A stretch of DNA of 64,000 bases, taken from NCBI GenBank assembly GCA_948567375.1, contig OX419755.1, positions 32,245,001 through 32,309,000 on the forward strand. Reading direction: 5' to 3'. Origin of the DNA: Lunularia cruciata. Taxonomy: Eukaryota > Streptophyta > Marchantiopsida > Lunulariales > Lunulariaceae. Positions within the stretch are counted from its first letter, which is position 1, and every line of letters begins with the position of its first letter. A model generated the notes under the pieces. That model worked only from the letters and a program-made list of their open reading frames with translations. It did not search any database and was not told the DNA's origin. A program made the translations under genes and the position numbers. Of the stretch, positions 56,572 through 64,000 are shown in pieces.

Positions 56572-57108
56572 TTGGATGACCCCGATGTATGGATGACCGC
56601 ATGTTCTCAGCAGGCAGAGATCTTTCGGAGAGTGATGCCAATGGCCTTTGAGAACTTGGCAATTGCTCAGCATAGAGATACTTTACGCTATGCTACCATT
56701 CGAGGAGGAGGTTATAGACCCTCGATCTGTCGATTTCATCCAAGCGACTATGTATATCTACAGTAGACATCACCGACGACACTTGATGTTTCTACAGGCC
56801 GCACTATCTTGAGAGTGTGTGAGGTTTTGCCATCTGGAGTCCTTGTGTTAGAAGGACGTGATGGTGTTGTTTGGAAGGATCATGTGCGCAATTGTGCACC
56901 ATGCCACCTTCCAAACATTGATGGTACTATGGACCCAAGCTTGGCACTTGTACGTGCATGCTTGAGGTGTATGTTATGTGGCTCTTTTGGTGGAGCTGCT
57001 ACTATGTTAGTGTGTGATAGCTGTTCAAGAGGATGGCATATGGCATGTATGACTCCTCTCCTCACAATGGTTCCTTAGGGACAGTCGTTATGTCCTAGAT
57101 GTACTTGA
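56572..57108 (+). pseudogene. MET-G integrase C-terminus with PHD finger
   Basis: The frame of 56572-57108 reads a basic module (YVYLQ, then RVCEVLPSGVLVLEGRDGVV, KDHVRNCAPCHLP) and then a zinc finger at 56968-57102 with spacing C-x2-C-x11-C-x2-C-x4-H-x2-C-x14-C-x2-C (CMLC, CDSC, GWH, CPRC). This is the C4HC3 pattern of a PHD finger, including the W two residues before the sixth ligand region (RGWH). All eight zinc ligands are present. Known PHD fingers read histone H3 tails. Here it occupies the place where chromoviruses carry a chromodomain. TAG at 56764 and 57076 fit CAG decay. The ORF ends at TGA 57106-57108. Confidence 0.85.
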
Positions 57109-57262
57109 CCTATAGCTAGTTCATTCTTTATATGGTATAGATTGCAGACAGGCAACTAACGATGGGGCTCCATAGCACCCGGCCTCCTGATCTTTGCCCA
57201 TTAGAGGGTATACCATATACTTAGAGTAGATGGCTATCTGGAGTTAGAGGGACCTAACCGCC
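57109..57262 (+). other. MET-G 3' untranslated stretch
   Basis: A short non-coding stretch between the PHD-finger stop and the polypurine tract. No feature seen. Confidence 0.6.
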
Positions 57263-57277
57263 AGCTAGGGGGGCGAT
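57263..57277 (+). promoter_or_regulatory. Polypurine tract of MET-G
   Basis: AGCTAGGGGGGCGAT directly precedes TGTGGCAC, which marks the U3 start of the 3' LTR. Confidence 0.75.
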
Positions 57278-57840
57278 TGTGGCACTTTAGAGTCTATGTA
57301 TGACTTATGTGTGAGTTGTGTTTCTATAGTGTATGATGTTAACAGCGATGTATGTTGTGTAGCGATGTATATACGTACGACAGCTATCACACCATTTGTA
57401 GTTCCGCATCTAGCTGCTTGGACTCTGGAGTTCCAGTGATAGTAGTTAGAGTTATTCTAGTAGTTTCTCAGGGACTACTTTCCAACAGTCTGATTCGGTG
57501 TTTGGGGTACTGACTTCACGGTGGGGCCCACCATCACTTTGCACCGTTCGCACCGTCGAGTGTGCCGTCAGCGGGACCGTTAGGGTTCCAGTGCTAGCTT
57601 GAGTCCAAGGGGGTATAGTTTTGAAGTGAGCTCTAGAGAGCTCACTTCTTTGATGTTGAGCGTTCGAGTTCTTGGCTATGGTGGACAGAGGCCGGCGAGC
57701 GTCACTTGGATTCTCTATGCTTGAGTGGGTGTGGCTTGACTGTAATCAGTGCCCAGTTGTTGGCAGTTTATAGAGTGAAAGATCAAGTACTGATCTGAGT
57801 TGAGTTGAGTTGAGTTGAGAGTGTTAAGCAATCTGATTAT
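57278..57840 (+). repeat. MET-G 3' LTR, complete (563 bp)
   Basis: TGTGGCACTTTAGAGTC starts part A (57278-57382), with a TATATA motif at 57368-57373. TATCACACCATTTGTAG starts part B (57385-57840), matching the 5' LTR piece. It ends CTGATTAT and is followed without a gap by a second copy of A. Confidence 0.82.
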
Positions 57841-57962
57841 TGTGGCACTTTAGAGTCTATGTATGACTTATGTGTGAGTTGTGTTTCTATAGTGTATGAT
57901 GTTGACAGCGATGTATGTTGTGTAGCGATGTATGTTGTGTAGCGATGTATATATGCACGACA
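57841..57962 (+). repeat. Second copy of LTR part A at the right end of MET-G
   Basis: TGTGGCACTTTAGAGTC...GCACGACA repeats 57278-57382, with an extra copy of an 18-base GCGATGTATGTTGTGTA-type unit. It directly abuts the 3' LTR, forming an LTR-LTR junction at 57840/57841. LL-1 sequence resumes at 57963. Confidence 0.85.
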
Positions 57963-58170
57963 TTGATGATCCCAATGTGAAGTAACATTACTTTGGGTCT
58001 ACCATCTCATAATTCCGATCCTGCTTCCTTTGACATAAAAGTCGACTTCTTTGGGCCTACTCTACTACTAAACACATGATTCTTCTCTTTTCTTCTTCAT
58101 TAGGTTTCAATTTGACTTTAAAAATACACTCCTTTTCTAAAACTCATCCAAAAAAAATGTGTGTACCATA
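57963..58170 (-). repeat. 5' LTR of LL-1, outer end
   Basis: It continues 47994 and matches 22760-22967. It ends GTACCATA at 58170, next to the CCTAG duplicate. Confidence 0.88.
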
Positions 58171-58182
58171 CCTAGATCTCAT

Positions 58183-59640
58183 TCACCCTCACATCAATCA
58201 TAGAGGTATATTTAGAAGCATCCCATGATGTTGGTTTGGCATCCATCACCCCCATTAATAATAGAATGTTCTCCTTTGCTCTCCTCTTTCTCTTATTCCT
58301 TGTAGAGCTCAAACCACCTCTAAGTTTCTTTCTCAAGGTAGGATTCAAAGCAATGCATTGGCTCACTTTGATGTTTGCATTGTGACTACCAACATCCTTC
58401 AACATATTGTAGTCCCATTATTGCTTTGTGCCTAAAAAATCATCCATTCCCAACTTCTTCTTTGGAACATTTGTTGTTGATGGTGTTGAATTGGTAGTTC
58501 AAGTATTCCTTGTAGGCATTGGAATATCCTTTCTAAGAGTGAATCTTTGAAAAGAAATGAGCTCTTGAGCCAAAGACTCCAAGTTAAGACCTTTGGAATT
58601 TGAGCATTCCCCTTTCTCATACTTTCTCTCAAGCACATCTATGGATGGTATCTCCTTACCTCTATTTGTAGTAGGAGTAATTGGGCTTAACTACCACATT
58701 CCTTCCCTCTATTGGCTTCCTCATAGCCTCGTCCTCCATGGTAAGTGGAATTTGGGCAATTTCTTTGGATGTGATCTCTTCCCTACAATCAAAACAATGT
58801 CTAACATTGAAGTTGTTAGTTGATTGGTTGGCCTTCTTTATATATGGCTTTACCATAACCTATTGGCCCTCTCCCAATATTCTTATCCACCTCCTTCTTC
58901 TCCCATAGTTGTACAACATTGATTGTGAGATCTACAAGTTGCTTTGTGATAATTGAAGTGGATATTTTGGTGGAGGTGCAAGAACTAGAGAAACTACAAC
59001 TTGTGGTGCAATCTTTGTCACCAAAGGATGAAAATTTCCATCATACTTGTAGACTTATGGAGGATGCACAACCTCCTTCACCACCAAATCACTCTCATCC
59101 TCTTCCAAACTCTCCTCTATACAAATTGTAATCTTGATAGCTTCTACCTTGTCATACCTTACCTTATTTCACATATGTGGTTTCAATCCTCCTAAAAATT
59201 TCTTGGCTTCTATCCCTATTGTAGTAGTCTCCACATCATCTCCACTCTTTCTCAATATTATGTGAAATTAGGATACTAACTTCTCCAGTCTTTTTACATA
59301 TGCTCTTATATCTTCTCCATCCCCTTGCTTGGGGAAAGAAATTTTGCTCATCAATTTCTCATAACTTTCATATGGAAGAAAGTTCTCAATGAGTGCTATA
59401 GTTAAATTTTATCAAGACTCCTCTCTCCATGGCCATCTCTACTCTCTTTCTTTTGGTGTTCTAATTCATACCATGTAAGAGCTACATCCTCAAAGAAATC
59501 CACTAGTAATAAGACTCAATCATTCTTTCTCTTCTCATTGTTTCCTATGCAAGCTCTCTTGAATTTTCTCACAAAAGCCTTCACATATTTTCTTTCATTG
59601 CCAAGAAAACTAGAAGTTTCTTCATCTTAGCTTTCATTAC
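58183..59640 (-). pseudogene. GYP-E gag and protease start
   Basis: 58405-58172 reads MLKDVGSHNANIKVSQCIAL and ends at MIDVRVNE; the part up to DVRVN matches the protease start of GYP-C. 58856-58432 holds gag tail pieces. Zinc-knuckle and capsid remnants lie at about 58780 and 59600-59200 in broken frames. Confidence 0.72.
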
Positions 59641-59879
59641 TTTTCTCTTCTCTCTCTTCTTTTATTTTCTCTCATCTTGTAACTAAAAGAGTACAAACAT
59701 GATTAACACCATTTGAGAATAGTACACCTTAGGTAATACAAAAATTTCAGGTTGCTCTAGGATTTTTATTGTTCAATCAAATCCAAAGGTGCAAATTAAA
59801 TGAATTCTCATGGAGAATTTATCTATCAATTGAAAAATTATCTACATCACTAATTAGTGATGTACATAATTTTAAGAAC

Positions 59880-60340
59880 TATCTGATGGAGGAAGTTTCT
59901 TCATTGCGGTACTAATATTCTCTCCAAGGTCTCCAAAAAATACAATTGTTTCACTATGCTCGTGGTTCTTTGGAAGTCTTTCCATTCCATAAACTTCACA
60001 CAACTCTTTAATTCTAGATCTTTTCTCTCCTAATCTTGGTGAAGAAAGTCCAACATGTTATCCCAAGTCTTGTAAACCTCTCCTTTCTATCAATCTCTTG
60101 CTCTTAGAGGTCAATGGACATGAACATGAACTAATCTTATGTCCCTTATCTCCATATACAAAGTGCTTAGAATCACTCTTTCCTTTAAATGGTGTGGGTT
60201 TTTGGATCCTCACAACACTCTCTTCAAATTCTATGCTGAAATCTCCTTTTCTTAAATTAAACTATTATATCATCAACCCATGGAAACCCTTACATAAACT
60301 CAACTTCCACTCCTGATGGCTCCCATACTCCCAAGATGAG
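59880..60340 (-). pseudogene. GYP-E ORF0 remnant
   Basis: Nucleotide homology to 38163-38636 in the same position relative to gag. The frames are destroyed. It shows that ORF0 is an old, fixed part of this family. Confidence 0.6.
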
Positions 60341-61172
60341 TCTAAACTCTCAATCATGCTTTTGGTTGTTCCTACACTCTTTATTCATGAGAACTCAACT
60401 CTCTAAAAAAATCCCTCCTCATAATGTCAATCAATGCTCCCAAATGGTAACTCTTAGTCCTCTAAAATTCTGCACACTTGATCAGAATTCTAGGGCATCC
60501 TCCCCTACTAAATTTCAGCATTATTAATTGAGCCATTTAGCCTAGGTACCTCTCTATTCAATATACATCCTCCCAAATTTGGTCTAAAAACCACCCTCAC
60601 ATTTCATAAATTTGTAACTCTCTCTCCAAAAGTGACCTCTTTATTATTTTTGAACTAGAAGGTGGACTCTCTACCCCTTATTCTTGGAAACTACATAATA
60701 TTCTTGGAAAATTTTAAGGCAATCTAGCTCAAAATGGAGAAATGGTGAACTCTATACAAAAATCCAAAGAGCATGCAGTTTTTGTGAGCAGTTTGCCCTG
60801 CCAATTTCCAAAAGTTCTAGCTTAGTGCATGTAGTGGCTCTCATAGTAATTCAAACTGACACAATTGAAGAATGAACCAAGTTATCATCTTTGAAATTTC
60901 AAGCTTAGATCTCAAACTTGAATTTTTGCCCAAAATGATCATAATCTTCAAGATCTACAGTCCACTTCACACAATCTTTCCAAATTCTCTCATGTATATA
61001 AGATGTATAATGTATCTCAAAAACATCATAGTGAACTAAATGGTATAAAAATGGATCTAGGTTCTCTTACATAAGCTCGGCTCTCTACTCCCCTAATTTT
61101 TTCTCCAAGTGAGTACTCATAGTCTCCTTTGTCTAATATAGAATTGTACTTGGAACATTATTTTGCCTTCTA
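60341..61172 (-). other. GYP-E leader
   Basis: Inverted homology to the GYP-A leader (10761-11707), with only one copy of the 114-base unit. No ORF. Confidence 0.55.
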
Positions 61173-61195
61173 AAAAGGTATCGATGACAAAACTA
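61173..61195 (-). promoter_or_regulatory. Primer binding site of GYP-E, decayed
   Basis: It aligns with the GYP-A site between the LTR end and the conserved GCCTTCTA segment, with several substitutions. Confidence 0.5.
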
Positions 61196-61199
61196 GAAA

Positions 61200-61889
61200 T
61201 TTGAGCCAACTTTTTTTCACTAGAAATGAACTTCTTATGGTTAGTAGAGTAATGAACCATGGATTAAAAAGGCAAAGAACTAAATTTCCATCACCTTCGT
61301 TCCTCCAAAGCTAGAACTCCAAGGTACCTTCAAGACTCAAGACATTGCTCAGTAAAGAATTCAATGAGAGAAAGAGATAGTTACTAATGAAAGGATGTTG
61401 AGTACCTTCTCACCCTAGTTTATATACTTGTGAAATAGTTACAAAAAAATACTAATTACCATAGTATCTCAAATTACTAGGCAAAAATTCATATAAAGTT
61501 TAAAGTCTAAAAGAATATCCAAACTCATGGAAATAATCCCCTAAGCATGTAGTCTTGTCTTGACCCAACAACTAAGTCAAGTATTCCTTCACATTGGCTA
61601 TCCTTGGACTATGTAAAAATCCAAACCATAAGGCTTGTGCACCCAACAGTTCTCAAATCTTTCCTCAAAGTCAAACATATAAGAATAATACAAAGTCAAC
61701 ATAGTAGAATCTAAAATAGTGGTGCTCACTCTTTCACCTTTCTCTAAAGTAGACTCACTTATATCTTTGATGTAACTAATTATAGCTAATCATGACTTAT
61801 ATAGAAGCTTGGTTAAATTCCATATAAAATTTTCAACTACTCACAATACCAAACTAAATATGGAATTTATGGTATGTACAGAATTTACC
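61200..61889 (-). repeat. 5' LTR of GYP-E
   Basis: Homologous to 32358-33049 over most of its length, with a TATATAAAC equivalent at 61426-61418 (minus). The right end is decayed and approximate. Confidence 0.7.
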
Positions 61890-63599
61890 AATCTCTATTC
61901 TTAAACCTCTCGGTCTAACAAGTTTTAAAATGCTTTACTCCCTAATGTCTAAACCATGATGCTCAACCTTGCTTTGTGAAACCGCTCTCTCTTCTAATAA
62001 CCCCTTCTCATATTGCTTTCAAATGTATGTAGTTTCCTTCTTGTCTCATTTTTGCCCTCTCTCCTTCCTCTCAAATTGCTTTTGAATGCACTAAGATAGG
62101 CACTTTTAATCATGATTGGCGTTTTCCACTCTATACCAATTTTCAGATGGCCAATCTTTTGAACCATGATTGGCTCTCTCTACACTTTGTACCAATTTTG
62201 AGATGGCCTTCTTTCCCTCTTGTCCTAATTTTGACTTGCCTTTTGTTACTAAATTCAATGTAATCTACCAATCATTTGAATAGGCACTCTTTCTGAAGTG
62301 ACCTTATAATTACTTTGATCTCTTCCTTTATTAGCCTTTTTGCATTTTCACATATGAGAAATATGGCTTCTCATCAATTCTGCAGCTGCAATGCAATTTT
62401 GAACCATTGCTTTGGCTTTAAAACTAAACTTTGCAATTGTTATATCTATAAACATACCTCTTAAAAAATGTAAAGATAAGTTCTTATATGTATAAACCTG
62501 TGCATACTCCAACTATATATTGCTCTTGCTAAATGTATAGGCCACTTAATCTATTCTCTATCTTCTTATCTTAAACCAATATCTTTCTTCTTGTCCTAAA
62601 CCAATATCTTCCTATCCTAAACCAACAAGAAAAGTCAAACTCCATTTCCAAAACTTTGATCCTATCATACATGTTTTGACACAAATTATGACTCAAAATA
62701 AATCCCACTAAACCCATCCAAAACAAGCAAACCCATATCCTTTAAAACAAGCAACCCCCAAAAATATGAGCAAATTCATACTCCCAACACAAGCAACTCC
62801 CAAACTAGATGAGCAAACCCATACCCCTTAAAATGAGCAAACCCACTTGCATGACCAAATTTTAAAAAGTTGACCAACACCACCTATGGGAATGGCTACA
62901 TATAGCAAATCCATGAGAATGAAAGTCACCAAACCCATGGTGAGGGAACTAATCATAAAATAATCCATAGATAGATTTTCTTTGGAGAGAACTCATTTGG
63001 AAAATGATCTATATGAGTTTCATAGAACTCTTTGCATAACACTTTATTGAAATTTATATTATTTTTTTTAAATACCATCAGGTGCATGATTCAAAGCAAG
63101 ACATGTTTCTACCATGGCCTGTCTAGATCTTCTCTAATCTACTCCCTAGTATCTTCTTTATTCTGCGGGTGATAACTCTTGTTACCTATAACTTTGAACT
63201 GATTTTATAGAATCTACTCCCTCTCTTTCATATTCATCCTCTTCCTCCTATATGTTTTGTCTTTTAATCAAGAAATTATGCAATATAACACAAAGTGACT
63301 ATCCATTGTAAGAGAAAAGAGTTTCTCTTTTTGTTAATTAATTGCACCCTCAATTCATGTAGAGAGTGTCAACAAGCTTTCAGTATCCCTATACATTGTT
63401 CATTTATACATCTTGTTTGAGTGTTTGCTTGGCTGAAGTCCTTTTTCTCTTGAGTGTTGGCTTGTTTAACAAAGGCACAAGTGACTCATGGATACATATA
63501 CTACATCATCCAAAAAATACTGATTGCTCTCAAAAGCAGCATATGCTTCTCTCTTATTTAGATCCAACCAAAGTTCAAAAATTTTAAACATTTCATGTC
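61890..63599. other. Anonymous AT-rich sequence with local repeats
   Basis: I see no gene. 62107-62215 contains two copies of an approximately 60-base unit (ATGATTGGC ... TACCAATTTT ... GATGGCC). 62690-62870 has degenerate repeats of GAGCAAACCCATA-type phrases. 63060-63070 has a T run. Confidence 0.5.
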
Positions 63600-64000
63600 A
63601 TGACATGAACCAGGCATTCCTGCACAAAACATACAACTTGTTAGCGACCACTGTCAATCATTAGCCAGCATTATCAATCAATAATATCTTTTGGATCTCA
63701 CAAAGCCAACTATTTCTTCTTGCCATATTGACCACTAAATACACACTCCTTGATAACATGACAAGGATGACAGATTATCAGTGGACACTTTTAACCTTTC
63801 ACAAAATGCAAAATTTTGTGTTTGTCATTACATATCACTTGGCCATTGATTGAGTAAGAGCCCTTTCTGCTGAAATAAATTCCCCATCAATGATTTGGCT
63901 TTGTGAAAAGGGAAAGATAGTCCCATCAACTAGCCCTATACACCTAGGAAATCCTTTCTTTGCAAACATGGATGCAATTTGGGCTCTTGCCTCAATCCCT
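63600..64000 (-). pseudogene. PIF/Harbinger-like transposase fragment
   Basis: From 63999 on the minus strand the frame reads IEARAQIASMFAKKGFPRC, IGLVDGTIFPFSQSQIIDGE. A one-base shift leads to GSYSINGQVICNDKHKILHF. The G-x-x-D-G-T motif and the following segment match the DDE_4 nuclease of Harbinger transposases, with the first catalytic Asp in VDGT. AGMPGSCHDMK near 63630 resembles the GWPGS-x-HD motif. It is cut by the window edge. Confidence 0.65.

Larger units (their letters stand above)
47995..57962 (+). mobile_element. MET-G: Ty3/gypsy element encoding a DNA methyltransferase and a PHD finger
   Basis: Plus-strand order: LTR part B (47995-48433), leader, gag, aspartic protease, DNMT3-like methyltransferase, RT (YIDD), RNase H, integrase, PHD finger, polypurine tract, full LTR A+B (57278-57840), second copy of A (57841-57962). 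RT before integrase makes it gypsy. It is inserted in the 5' LTR of LL-1, whose sequence resumes at 57963. Flanks are TTGG and TTGA. It is richer in G and C than everything around it. Pol has three frame changes and many TAG/TGA stops, so this copy is dead. Confidence 0.92.
20107..58170 (-). mobile_element. LL-1: gypsy element with 2.9-3.7 kb LTRs, split by insertions
   Basis: In minus orientation: 5' LTR (58170-57963 and 47994-44465), primer site, gag, protease, break at 39311, RT-RNase H-integrase (25544-22981), polypurine tract and 3' LTR (22967-20107). Outer flanks are CCTAG at 20102-20106 and CCTAG at 58171-58175, a perfect 5-base duplication, which proves that both ends belong to one insertion. 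It carries MET-G, the solo LTR and LL-2. Gypsy order, with a Tat/Athila-like primer site. Confidence 0.88.
58183..61889 (-). mobile_element. GYP-E, outer fragment: LTR to protease
   Basis: In minus orientation: LTR (61889-61200), primer site, leader, ORF0, gag and protease start, cut at 58183 by COP-A/LL-1. It is much more decayed than GYP-A and GYP-C, as expected for the oldest layer. It continues at 6801. Confidence 0.78.

Overview
The window is a block of nested plant retrotransposons with no recognisable host gene. It looks like a large, transposon-saturated land-plant genome. Ty1/copia elements carry initiator-Met-type primer sites, and Tat/Athila-like Ty3/gypsy elements carry a tRNA-Asp-like primer site (TGGTTCCATTGCC, TGGTGCCACTGC). 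The species cannot be fixed from the sequence; a non-flowering plant is a guess, based on the style of one gypsy Pol and on its DNMT3-like domain. Most of the window is AT-rich. One element (47995-57962) is visibly richer in G and C.

Layout, with names used below. GYP-E is the outermost host: a decayed minus-strand gypsy whose 5' half lies at 58183-61889 and whose protease/RT continues at 6801-5861. COP-B (minus copia, 1658-5850) sits in the RT of GYP-E and is itself cut by LL-3 (1-1657). COP-A (plus copia, 6802-20106) sits in the protease of GYP-E. GYP-A (10050-18959, plus gypsy) and a partial LTR (19143-19548) lie inside COP-A. LL-1 (20107-58170, minus, gypsy with unusually long LTRs) sits in the 3' LTR of COP-A and is bracketed by a perfect CCTAG duplication. 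Inside LL-1 are LL-2 (25545-39310, plus, same family), which carries GYP-C (32358-39175, minus), a 2.2-kb solo LTR (41254-43478), and MET-G (47995-57962, plus) in the 5' LTR of LL-1. From 61890 to the right edge there is anonymous AT-rich DNA ending in a Harbinger-like transposase fragment.

Two systems stand out. MET-G is a Ty3/gypsy element whose Pol carries a complete DNMT3-like DNA cytosine-5 methyltransferase domain between protease and reverse transcriptase, and a PHD finger behind the integrase. All 19 stop codons I placed in its coding frames are TAG or TGA, as expected from C-to-T decay at CAG and CGA. Its order of segments matches a two-LTR circle opened inside one LTR. The LL family has LTRs of 2.9-3.8 kb whose U3 contains a coding region of about 830 codons, ending in a long coiled coil, upstream of a conserved TATA box.

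GYP-A, GYP-C and GYP-E belong to one family that has an extra zinc-knuckle ORF (ORF0) between the primer site and gag. In GYP-A the ORF0-gag block is duplicated in tandem. Almost all coding regions are broken by stops, frameshifts or deletions. GYP-C is the best preserved, and its LTR copies differ at only about nine positions in roughly 430 bases.
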